A stretch of 64,000 nt of DNA from Pyropia haitanensis. Lineage: Eukaryota; Rhodophyta; Bangiophyceae; Bangiales; Bangiaceae. The notes under the pieces are model-generated. The model was not told the origin of the DNA. It saw only the letters and a list, made by a program, of their open reading frames with translations, and did not search any database. Position numbers and translations under genes: made by a program. Shown here one piece after another: positions 53,894 through 64,000 of the stretch. The number at the start of each line of letters is the position of its first letter. Position 1 is the first letter of the stretch. The stretch is taken from the NCBI GenBank assembly GCA_008729055.1, contig SDUX01000006.1, positions 3,274,842 through 3,338,841 of the forward strand, read 5' to 3'.

Positions 53894-55512
53894 ATGGAAA
53901 AGTTTGCGGACCTGTCGAAGAAGTACGCCGCGGAAGGGTGGCTCATCCCACAGGAGGACCTCAAGTTTGGTCAAGTCCTCGGCCGCGGCGCGTCGGGCGT
54001 CACCTACATGGGCAGCCTCCGCGGGGAGGATGTGGCCATCAAGGCCTACTCGGTGGCCATCCTCCGCAACGATGCCGTGTCGGTCAAGAACGAGATGGAC
54101 ATTATGGCGCGCGTCAAGCACGACAACATCGTGTCGTTCCGGGGTCTGTGCCTGAGCATGGAGCCGCCCGCCGCGGCGCTCGTGACGGCGTTTGCAAAGG
54201 GCGGGGAGCTGGGCGACGCGCTGTACAAAAAGCACAGCATCCGCAAGGGCGGCGACGCGGCGCGGTACAAGGTGGCCATCGGGCTGGCGCGGGGGCTCAG
54301 CTTCCTGCACGCCAACGGGCTCATCCACCGGGACATCAAGCCCGCCAATGTGCTGCTCGATGCCAACGGGGAGCCGCTGCTGACGGACTTTGGGTTTAGC
54401 CGGATGGTGGACGTGTCGGGCGACATGACGGGGGAGACGGGCAGGTACGTTTGGTCGGCGCGGGCTTGTCATTGCGGGGCGGAGGGGGGGTGGGGGGGCG
54501 AGGGGGCGGGGGTCCGTGGTCGGCAAGGGGGGGGGGTGAGTGCGGCGATGTGGCGCTGGTCCACTCTGTGTGGCTGTGCGGAGCGTGCGGCGATGACGGT
54601 GTCGGGTGGTGGGGCGGAGGGGCTGGTATGGCAGCTGCGTTCATAAGCGGGAGGAGAGGACGGGGCGGGTGGGTGTGGCCCGTGTATGGGTGGATGGCTG
54701 CTATTGCCGAGCGTGGATGCCGCGGAGGTGGTGGCAGGCACGGCACGGGGGGACCCTACTTGGCCTCCCGAGCTGCTGTCGCCGCCATTGGCCGGGGCGT
54801 CCGCGGTGGCTTAATTGCTGGCCACACCCTACTGCCGAGTGGGAGTGCTTCCCTCTGGGGCTGGGGCGGGGTGCAGACCGTCACACGTCGTATTCTGCTG
54901 TTGGGTGTGGCGTCTCACAGTTCTGTGTTGCATGGCGCGCTCCTGTTGCGCTGGTTGCTTCTGTCGTTTTTTCTGTGGGCTTGTCGCCTCCCCGCTCCCT
55001 TTTCTCCCCCCGCCTGTGTTGCTTGCCGTACTGCTGCTTTCGCTGCCCGTAGCTACCTGTACATGGCACCCGAGGTGGTGCGCCACACGACCTACTCGGC
55101 CAAGGCCGACACCTTCTCCTACGCCATCCTCGTCAATGAGATTTTTTCGGACGAGCGTCCGTACGGGCACCTGCTGCCGATGCACGCGGCGATTGGGGTG
55201 GTGAAGAAGGGCCTGCGCCCCTCCCAGAAGCGCATCCACAACCCGCAGCTGCGCGCGCTCCTCGCCGCGTGCTGGGACGCGGCACCTGACAAGCGGCCCG
55301 ACTGGGACACGGTCATCTCGACGCTCGAGTCGCTCCGCGACGCGGCGCTGGGACCCGACGGCAAGGGCGGCGGCCGCCGCGCCGTCCGCGCGTCGGGGCG
55401 GCTGCAGTCGCTGGGGAGTGGCCACAGCGCGGGCGCGAGCGGTACCAGCGGCGTTAGCAGACTACTGCGCAAGCTGGCGGTCAGCGGGCCCGCCGAGGGG
55501 AAGCGCGCCTAA
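53894..55512 (+). CDS. TKL-type protein kinase
   Basis: A protein kinase of 336 residues consisting of little more than a catalytic domain. Exon 1 53894-54444, intron 54445-55052 (608 nt, GTACGT...TAG, phase 2), exon 2 55053-55512. Key elements are intact: glycine loop GRGASG at 30-35, lysine K50 (VAIK), catalytic loop HRDIKPANVLL from H145, DFG at 165-167, then SYLYMAPEVV just after the intron. HRDIKPANVLLD and the YMAPE-type activation segment fit the tyrosine-kinase-like (TKL) group of Ser/Thr kinases. The C-terminal region has the usual CWD..PDKRPDWDTVI motif, then a Gly/Ser/Arg-rich tail. No membrane segment or extra sensor domain is present, so it likely acts in the cytosol. Substrate unknown. 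Confidence 0.95.
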
Positions 55513-56514
55513 CCCCACGCGCGCGCACGCGCACGCGCGCCGCGGCCGCGTGTGCGCGCGCGCGGGTTGGGTCCGCCCCGCTACCTGTGTATTTCCCCGC
55601 GTGTGTGTTTCTTTTTTTTTTTTTTTTAAAGCCTCCTGATGTTCTTGTCGTATTTTCCCTCGTGTCGTAGTGTCTGTCGTTTGGTTCCGTGCGCCGTCTG
55701 CGGGTGGGCGCGGCGCCACCGCGACTGCCAATGGCGAGGGCGGGTCGGAGGGAGACGCTAGACGTGACTGGGGGGAGAGCGTTCGCCGCACGGGCAGTCG
55801 ACATGGCTCTCGGCACGGTCAGACGGATGCCAAGGGGACAGCAGAGCAGAGGCACGACCGGTGTCAGTTGGCAACAGGGGCAATAGGAATAGACTGGCCA
55901 CCAGGAGGGACACTCTGGTGAACGCGCGGCTGGCAAACCACCCTCTGCCTGGTGGTACGGCACTGTCGGACAGGTCGCCACCGCCGCAGGTACCACGCCG
56001 CGCCCAGGCCTCAGCCACTCCTCTTGGCCCCTGCGCCCCGCCGATCCCCACCCTCACCATGGCAGCCGCCACAAGCTCCACGCATATATCCGGGTGTATC
56101 ACGTGTAGGCAAAACTAGACGGAGGACAGTGGCTTGGCGCGGGCAGCGCCGTGGGCGCGGACCAAGGAGGGCTTGGCCAATGACGCATGCAGCAGGTGCA
56201 GGTGCAGCTGCTGCATCACGTCAAGAGATCCGGGAGTCCCGCTGGATCTGTATGGATCAAGATCCTCTGAAACGAAAATCTGGGACATTGGTTTTGCACC
56301 CCGAGCGTACTTGACAGACATAACATGGGTACTTTCCCCTGTGTGTGACACGTGTTCGTCCAGGCACCGTGAGCGGCCCTCGTGGCGCTCCTCGTGCGCG
56401 TCGCCCGCGCTGGCACTCGCACCCAAGCGGCCGCCCGCGCGGGAGCCGCCGGCCTTGGCGTTGCGGTCGCGCCGCGGCGCCTCCCCTTGTGGTTGCGGCG
56501 CTCGGCCGCCCGCC
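55513..56514. other. Intergenic, upstream of TAF1
   Basis: Starts with a CG-dinucleotide-rich stretch and a T run (55611-55627) after the kinase. 56170-56340 is less GC-rich. No gene is recognised. The TAF1 promoter should lie here; no TATA box is seen. Confidence 0.5.
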
Positions 56515-59500
56515 ATGGCCGACCACTCCCCCTCGGGTGGCCGCCAGGCCAATGGCGGGGGCGGCGGCGGTGGGGGTGGCGGCGGCGGCGGTGGGTATGG
56601 CTCCTTCCTGTTTGGCAACATTGACCGCCGCGGGCGGCTCGAGGACGCGGACTATATGGAGGAGGACGCCAAGGAGCAGCTGGGACATGTTGCGCCGTCC
56701 ATTGCAGAGCGGTCCGAGGAGCTGGCGCAGGTGGCCGCCGCCGCGGCGGCGCGAAAGAGCGCCGTGGCGGGCGGCGGGGGTGGTGGCGGCGGCGGCGGCG
56801 GTGACGATGACGACGAGGATTACGATGATGATGCGGGGGGGGGGGGGGGGGGGGCGGCGGCACGGCACATGACGAGGCAGGTGCGTTGTCGTTGTTGGTG
56901 CGGGTCGGTGGCGAGAGGGTTGTGGTGGGTAGTGGTTGCGCCGGCCAAGGCAGAGTGGGCGGGGGAGGCACGTGCAGAAGGCGTGCGGGGGGGGGGGGTT
57001 GGCAGCGGGGTTCTCACTCGTTCGTTTTTTTTTGTTTTTTTTGCTGTGCGTCGCCTGCTGTGGTGTCTGCGTCTCGATGGTGTGCCTGTGACCCCCCCTC
57101 CACCCCCCTCTCGCCTCTGCATACGTGATTGCTTCTTCCCCCTCCGGGTTTGACTCTGGCCGCATCCCTTCCATTCACTTCAATCCATTGCCTCCTCGTA
57201 TGCTATTGTTTTTTTTCTTGGACAACCTTACTCCGCCATCACCCCTGGCGTTTCCTCCCTCTCTCCTTGTTCCCCGCACATTCCCGGTGGATGCCCCCTG
57301 TCTAACTCACCCCCCCCCCCCCTTTCCCCCCGTTTTTTACCCACCACAGCCGTCGACTATGAAAACGAGGAGGATGCGGCGGAGGAGGAGAACGTGCTCA
57401 CTGCCAGCACCGACACGCGGGCGGCACTGGCGGCGGCCGCGCTTCGCGCGGCCGCGGCAGGTGGCCCGCGGGCGGCCGCGGGCGGCGTCGGCGGCGGCGG
57501 CGGCGACGATGACGACGAGGACTATGACGGTGACGGCGGGGGGAGGGCCGCTGCCGCCCCTGGCGTGGTGTCGGCCGCCGCCGCCCCTGGCGTGGGCGCG
57601 TCGGCCGGTGTGCCCACCCCCGCGGGGACGGCGGCGGCGGTGGCGGCCGCCCCCCCCGCCGGTGTGGTACAGCCGCCACCGCCGTCGGCGCTCGAGGCGG
57701 CCGCCCGCACGCAGGCCGCCCTGTGTGCGGCCGCGGCGGCGGCGACCGCGTCCGGCACGCCGATCCCCGACGCGGCCGCCGACGCGGCCGCGGCGGCGGC
57801 CGCTGCCGCGTCCGTGCCGCCGCGCGACCCGCGGGTGCCCCTCCGCTTCTCCATCGTCCTCTCCGCGCCGCCGCGCAAGCGGCCACCGCCGGCGCGGCGG
57901 CAACGGCTGGGCCTCCTCCCGCCGCCGGGCGATGCGGCCGGTGGCGGGGGTGGCGCCGGCGGGGGGGGCGGCGGCATGCCGCTCGCGGCCGACGACATGG
58001 AGCTGCTGCACACGCCCGCGCCGCCGCCGTCGCTCGACACCATCACCGTCTTTCTGTCCACAGAGGCTGCCGCGGGGGCGGCGCACGGGCGGGAGGCGGC
58101 AGGCGAGGCGGGGGCGGCTGCCGGCGACGGCAGTGACGCGATGGACACGGGCGCCGACGGGGTGGCAGGCACGGAAGAGGAGGAGGAGGAGGAGGAGGAT
58201 GACGCGTCGGCCGCGCAGCCGCTCGACGCGTCTCGCGGCCCCCTGGTACCCGCGGTGGACGAGTCGGCCGCGTACGCGATGGTGCAGCAGGCCGCGTGGG
58301 AGGAGGCCATCCAGTGGGACGGCGCGGGGGGGGGTGGCGACAGCAGCGACGACAGCGACAGCGAGGGGGAGTTTCCGCTTGGGGGTCGGGGCGCGGCAGC
58401 AGCCCCGCCGTCGACGCCCGCCGGCGGTGGGGCTGCCGCTGCTGCGGGCGGTTCGGCGGCGGCCCCAACGACGACCGCCAACGACGACAAAGCCGCCGCC
58501 GCCGACAGTGATGACAGCGACGAGGATGATGGCATTATTTGGGAGGACGATGCGGCGCCACCGCCGCCGCCGCCGCCACCGGGGGAGGGCTCTGGGGGGG
58601 GCGGGGGCGCGCCTCCCGCGCCCGCGGCGCCGGCCGCCGCTGCCCCTGGTGGCGGGGACAAGCCCGGCCCATCCCCAGCAGGAGCCGACACCGCACCCGG
58701 CACGGGCGCCGCGGGTGGCGCCCCGGCCGCGCCGAGCCCCCCATCCCCGGCGGCGGCAGACAAGGCCGATGACGATGACGATTCGGACGAGGACGACGGG
58801 ATCATCTGGGAGGATGATGCGCCACCCGCTGTCCCCCCGCCTGCCGCTGCGCCCGCGGCGCCCGGCACGTCCGCGGCGGCGCCGACTCCCCCGCCCCCGT
58901 CAGCCCCCGCCGCGGTACCCCCCCCCGTTCCCTCTGCAGCGGCGGCGGCGCCCGCTGCCGGCACCACCCCCGCCGGAGCGGCCGCGCCCGGCGGGTCTGG
59001 CTCCCCGCCAAAGCCGCTGGCAGCCGCGCTGCCCAGCGGCGCCAAGCCCCCGTCGAGTGCGCGGGCGGCTGCCAAGGCCAAGGCGCCCGCTGAGCCGCTG
59101 CCGGCTGGCACCGGCGGTGCACCCAAGGCCGCCACCCCCCCCGGCGCGCCCGTGCCAGAGATTGACGTCCGCGATGGCGGCGGCCCGCCGTCTCCACCCG
59201 TCCCCGTGTGGGAGCCCGTTGTGGACGTCTCGCCGCGGTCGCTCGTGGCGCGGCCGTTGGAGCCCAACCAATTCCTTGCCAGCGGCGTGTGGATGGACGA
59301 CGTGCTGTGGGACTCGGGGGGGAGGATGACAGCGACAGCGGCGGCCGCGGCGGCGGCGGGGGTGGCTCGGCGGCATCCCGGGCGCTGCGGTCCCGCTTCT
59401 CGCGGCTTATCCTGGACCTCAACGACCCGGCCATGGTGTTCCATGCCCGCCGACGCAACGCCCTGTATTCGCCCGCCGCGGCCCACGTGTCGGCCGTGGC

Positions 59501-60572
59501 GGACCTGCCTGCCGACCTGTTCCGCAAGGACGACGGGTCGATGTTGGCGGAGCTGGTGGACAAGGTGGGCGGGGGGGAGGCCCGGCCGGCAAGTGGGCGT
59601 GGGGGGGGGGGGCGGCGACCAAAGCTGCCACGCCAGGTCGGTCCAAGGCGGCCGCCGCCGCCGCTGCCGCCGCCGCGGCGACAGCGACTGCGGCAGCTGC
59701 GGCCGCCGCAGCGGCAGCGGCGGCCGCCACTCCCGCGGCCGCCGACGAGGCGGCGGGCGGCGGCGACGGGTCGGCCGCCGGTAGCTCGGCGGGTGGCGGC
59801 GGCGTCGGCGGCATGGCGCCCGGCGAGAAGGAGGTGGTCCTCGCCGGCGCGCGCGCGCGGGTGCTCCTCGCCTCGGACGCACCGCCGATGACGGCGGCGG
59901 CCGAGACGGCGGCCGCTGCCGCGTCGGCCGCGTCGGCGGCCGCGGGCGGTGTCCTGGCCGTCGCGGACCCGCTCAACGTGTCCAACGACGTCTTTTACGG
60001 CGGCGAGTTTGGGGGCGGCGCGCTCTCCCGCCGCGCCAACCGGCCGTCGCCGCTGCGGGGGCTCAACCACGCCCCCCACGCCGCCAAGGCCTACACCATC
60101 CCGCCCGTCGTGTCGGACGCAGAGCTGGTCGCGTTCCACCGGCCGCGGCTGGGGGTGCTGTCGCCGCTGCCGTCGGGGCAGGCGCTGGTGCCCATCCGGC
60201 GGAAGCGGCCCAAGGAGGGGCCCGCGCAGATTGCGGGGCAGATGCCCAAGCACAAGAGCGACCTATCGTGCGCCGCGCGCGACGCGTACCGGGTGGCGCT
60301 GTTTGAGTACGCCCTCGAGCGGCAGCCGACGCTGCTGCCGCTGCCGGGCATGGCGTGCCGCCTCGTCACGTACGCGCGCAAGTCGACGGCCGCGGCGGCT
60401 GCGGCGGCGGCGGCGGCGGCGGCGGGTACGCCCGACGCGGACACGGTGTTCCTTGCGCCCGAGGAGCCGCCGCCGCTCGCCGCGGGGGACCTGCCCCCAG
60501 ACGGCCCGCCGCTGGTGGTGGTGGAGAGTGGGCTGTTTGCGGCGCCCGCGTCCAAGGCGTCGGGGGGTGGGA

Positions 60573-60621
<49 letters not shown>

Positions 60622-62435
60622 CGGCGGGAGCAGTGGCATCCACGCGGGCTGTGACTTTCTGGTCATCAAGCGGGGCAACAAGCTGTCGGTGCGGGAGATT
60701 GACTCGGTGGTGTCGGTGGGCGTGACCGAGCCCCGTGTCGACGCGATGGCGCCCGGCACGGAGCGCGCCAAGCGCTACGCCCGTGACCGGGTGCTGCTGT
60801 GGATGCTCCGCGAGTTTAGCCGGCTGACCAAAAAGGCCGTGGAGCGGCCGTCGGTGGACAAGGAGGAGCTGCTGCGGCACTTTTGGCGCCGCCGCTCCTT
60901 TCCCGAGACGACCCTCCTCAGGGTCCTCAAGGAACTCACCAGCTACGAGCGGGGGCGGTACGTCATCAACGAGCCGCCGCGGGGGTTTGCGTCGATGGAA
61001 GCGGAGCTCCTCCGCACAGTCACGCCCGAAGAGTCGTGCGCGTTTGAGGCGATGGAGGCGGGTGTGGCGACGCTCCTCAGCCGCGGCGTGAGCCTCTTCA
61101 CCTACCCAGCAAGCCACGGCAACCTCCTCGCCGCCGCCGCCCGCACAACGATGGCGCACGGGCAGGCGGTGGGGTGCCTCATCCGCAGGCTATTGCTCGC
61201 CACCCCGTGGCACCGCACGTCCACGCTGCTGGGGGCGATCAAGGCGCAGCGCAAGGACCTGCTATCGTCGCTGGCAACGGCGCGGTCGCTGCGGGACCTC
61301 GCGGCGGGCGGCCCGGTGCTTGACGCGCGGCTGCTGCAGACATCCGCGCCCGAGGCGCTCCACCTCCTCACCGCTCACTACCGGGTGCCGGCGAAAAAGG
61401 TGCCGGCGGACGTGGCGGCGCGCAAGGCGCTGCTGCGGCAGGTGGCGACGACGCGGGGCCCGCCCGAGGCGGCGCGCGGCGACTATGCCGACATTATCGG
61501 GGGGGTGCTCGCTCGCCACCGGGAGGCGTCCTCGTCTGCCTCTGGGGGGGGCGGGGGGGGTGGCGGCAGCAGCGCCGGCGGCGCGGGTGGCGGCAGCGGC
61601 CCCCCGATGGGGGGCTCCTCCACGGCGGGTGGGGTAGAGTGGCTGCTGCCGCTGGCGCTGCAGCGGGCGGCGCTCGAGGCGGGTGACACGTCCGCCCTCC
61701 CCCGCGACCGCGACACGGCCGCCGCGCTGGCCGCCGAGGTGGCGGCCGAGGCGGAGGTCGCGGCCAAGGCGGCGCCCGCCGCGGGCTTTGGCGTCGTCTC
61801 CGTGTCGGTCATCCGGCCGCGGCCCGCGGCGGGTAGCGCGTCGGTGGGGGGGGGCGGCGGCGGCAGCATGGCCACCGGGGCCGACGGGGCGGGGGCGGGT
61901 GGCGGCGGGGGCGGTGGCATTGCGGATGGGGGCGGCGCGGGGGAGGATAAGCCCAAGAACCGTCGCCGCAGTGCCGGCACGGGCCGGGGACGCAAGGGCG
62001 CGGGGGGGGCTCTGGGCGTGGCGGCCAAGCCCATTGCCAAGGGCGGCCGCGGCGGTGGCGCCGCGGCCGCCGCGGCGGCGGCTGCGGCGGCCGCTGCGGA
62101 CGGGGTCGAGGATGGGGGGGGCGACGGGGAGGGCGGCGCCGGCGACGGGGCGCTGCCGCCCAAGGGCAAGGCGCGGCGGGGGGAAGGCAAGGGCCGCGGG
62201 CGGGTGACCAAGGGGCGGCGCAAGAAAAAGGGCGCCGACGCGGCCGAGGAGGACGCGGCGTCGGCGGTGCCCGTGGGGCTGGCTGGCCCGCACAGCCCGG
62301 CCGGCGCGCCCGGTGGGCCCGCGCGGCCGCGCCCGCCATCGCTCGTCGCCCCTCGGACGCCCCGCGATGGCTTTGCCGGCGACGGCACCGGCTCGCCCGA
62401 CGCGAAGGACGGCGCCGCCGACGGCGACGGCGTTG

Positions 62436-62478
<43 letters not shown>

Positions 62479-64000
62479 CGGTGGTGGCGGCGGCGACGGC
62501 GGCGGTGGCGGCGCCGCCGCGGGCGACACGCCCAAGAAGAAGAAGGGCGTCAAGCTGCAGGCGCGGCTCAAGCTGTCCAAGACCCTCATCGACCCGGACG
62601 GCAAGAAGCGCAAGGACGTCACGTACGTGCGGGACCCAGAAGAGATTGAGCGGATCCTCGCGCGGGACAAGCGGCGCAAGTCGTCCGCGGCGGGGGGTAA
62701 CGCCGACGGAGCGGGCGCGGGCGGGGACGGCAAGGCCGGCGGCGGCAGCGGCGGGGGCGGGGACCGCGGGGGAGGCGCCGCGGGCAGTGCCGCCGGTGCC
62801 GGCGGGGACCGCGGGCGGCAGGCGCCGCCCACCCCCGCCGGCCTCACCCCCGTCCGGTCGTTTGCCCCGCCCGCGCCGCGACGGCCCGGCGTGGCAGCGG
62901 CGGCGGTGTCGAAGAAGGGGAGCCTCAAAATTGCCATCAACGTCAACACGCTCACCGCGGGGGCAGTGGGGGGGCCCAAGGCGCGGCCGCCGCAGCGGCC
63001 GCCGTCGCCCGCGCTGTCGGGGCTGGGCGGCGGGGGTGGGGGGTTGGGCGGGTTGGGCGGCCTCGGCGCCGCCCGCCGCCGCGGCGGTGGCAGCATCGAT
63101 GAAGGTGGCGGCATCGGAGGGGGTGGCGGCGGCGGCCTCGGCGGCGGCGAGCGCAGCAGCGGCAGCGGCGTCGGCGGCGACCGCGCGTCGTCGGCGGCGG
63201 GCGGCGTCGGCGGCGGTGGCGGCGGTGGCGGCGTTGGTGGCGGTGGTGGTTCCAGCGGTGGTGGTGGTGGTGGTGGCGGCGGCGGGCCGCGGGGCACGTT
63301 CCGTCCGCCTCCACCCCGCGGCGGCGCGCACGTCATCCCGCCGCCGGCGCCCAAGCGGGCGATTGCCAAGATCAAGATCAACGCCAAGCAGATTGACGCG
63401 GCCGCCGCCGAGGCCGACGCGCGGCGGCGGCGGCAGCAGTATGGGGACGATGAGGAGTTCCCGCCGTCGCGGCGGCTGGCTGGACCGGGGGGGGCGGCGG
63501 GGGGGGGTGCCGCCGGCGGGCGTGGTGGCGGTGGCGCCGACGCGGCGGGGGGCGCGGTGGCGGCGGGCCGCGCCAGCGGCGGCGGCGCGTCGTCGGCGGG
63601 TGGCGGCGGCGCGGCGGGCACGTCCGCGGAGCTCGCCACCTCCCGCCGCTCCCAGCGGCACGGCGTGGTCGACCTCAACAACCTCCTCGAGCGGATGGAA
63701 ACCGCCGTCCGCACCGCCGAGGGCTACATCGCCACCCAGACGCCCACGATGGTCATCAAGCGGCTCGCGCCCGGCGAGTCCCCCCCCCCCGGCCACACGG
63801 CGGCCAACCTGGCGCGCCCCGCCGGCACCGGCCTCGACTTTACGCTGCCCGTCAACCCAAAGTCCGTCCCGCACTACCGGGAGGTGGTCAAGCGCCCCAT
63901 GCACCTCAACCTGGTGCGCTCCAAGGCGCGCAAGGGCCAGTACACGTCCGCCACCGCGGCGATGGACGACATGCGGCTGCTGGTACACAACGCGCGGCTG
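56515..64000 (+). CDS. TAF1: TFIID subunit TAF1 (3' end beyond window)
   Basis: The largest TFIID subunit, scaffold for the pre-initiation complex. Partial: no stop before 64000. Exon 1 (56515-56880) encodes a TAND-like start FLFGNIDRRGRLEDADYM. The intron is 56881-57349. Exon 2 begins AVDYENEEDAAEEE and continues through PLRFSIVL, AAWEEAIQWDG, two acidic DDGIIWEDDA blocks, and WMDDVLWDS. Then LILDLNDPAMVF leads into the conserved central region (DUF3591, about 59980-61250: AFHRPRLGVLSPL, DFLVIKRGNKLSVREID, LLATPWHRTSTLLGAIKAQ). Basic and poly-Gly stretches follow, with TLIDPDGKKRKDVTYVRDP at about 62580. The window ends inside a bromodomain (FTLPVNPKSVPHYREVVK..M.L). Frame changes fit G runs at 56835-56854, 59316-59322 and 59601-59612. 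The final frame is open from about 59620 to the window edge. Confidence 0.87.

Noticed and set aside
61262..63988. A 908-codon open frame on the minus strand
   Set aside because: It is the antisense of TAF1. Its composition is a by-product of GC-rich codons on the plus strand, where the conserved TAF1 core and bromodomain are found.
1..64000. tRNA or rRNA genes
   Set aside because: I looked for T-loop GGTTCRA.. patterns with matching acceptor stems and for rRNA-like blocks; none convinced me. A covariance-model scan would be decisive.

Overview
The window looks like nuclear DNA from a unicellular or algal eukaryote with an extremely GC-rich genome. Most of it is G/C-dominated and packed with G-runs, C-runs and CCG/CGG repeats. 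Genes are small, have zero to two GT-AG introns, and encode eukaryote-only proteins: TFIID subunit TAF1, a nuclear pore protein, the KDEL receptor, an ESCO-type cohesin acetyltransferase, VDAC, a mitochondrial carrier and deoxyhypusine hydroxylase. High GC, few introns, a secreted protein ending in a Hint (Hog-type) module and an NB-ARC/TPR protein would fit a bangiophyte red alga (Porphyra/Pyropia type). That placement is inference, not proof.

Layout. 1-2712 is intergenic. An NB-ARC ATPase with kinesin-light-chain-like TPRs lies at 2713-6297 (+). 6298-10464 is non-coding and holds a 1.73-kb segment bounded by perfect 31-bp inverted repeats (8563-10293). A Dicer-type helicase with the Dicer dimerisation domain but no visible PAZ or RNase III lies at 10465-13074 (-). 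Then come an ECO1/ESCO acetyltransferase (14285-16109 +), mitochondrial ribosomal protein bL12 (16652-18073 +), complex III subunit QCR8 (19036-19293 -), the KDEL receptor (20724-22210 +), deoxyhypusine hydroxylase (22824-23897 -), a Nup88-like nucleoporin (24566-27625 +), a mitochondrial carrier resembling the SAM carrier (29062-30302 -), a secreted Gly/Tyr/Trp-rich protein (32176-32640 -), VDAC (34526-36005 +), an unrecognised Ala-rich protein (36902-38978 -), a short cyclase-associated protein (40030-41274 +), a CorA/MRS2 magnesium channel (44159-45682 +), an unrecognised membrane-anchored protein (46213-47757 +), a LEA-like protein with a mitochondrial-type N-terminus (48072-48773 -), a carbonic-anhydrase-like/Hint fusion (50721-52451 +), a TKL-type kinase (53894-55512 +) and TAF1 (56515 to beyond the window end, +).

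These are mostly unrelated housekeeping genes, with no operon logic. Five act in or on mitochondria (bL12m, QCR8, carrier, VDAC, MRS2), and the LEA protein may be a sixth. The least expected items are the NLR-like NB-ARC/TPR protein, the Dicer-type helicase without nuclease domains next to the inverted-repeat element, and the secreted carbonic-anhydrase-like/Hint fusion whose zinc site is broken.

A general caution: in at least eight loci the protein-coding frame changes at a run of 7-29 identical G or C bases. I read these as homopolymer-length errors or tract polymorphism, with unspliced introns possible at some sites. CDS coordinates for those genes are outer limits. TAF1 has no stop in the window.
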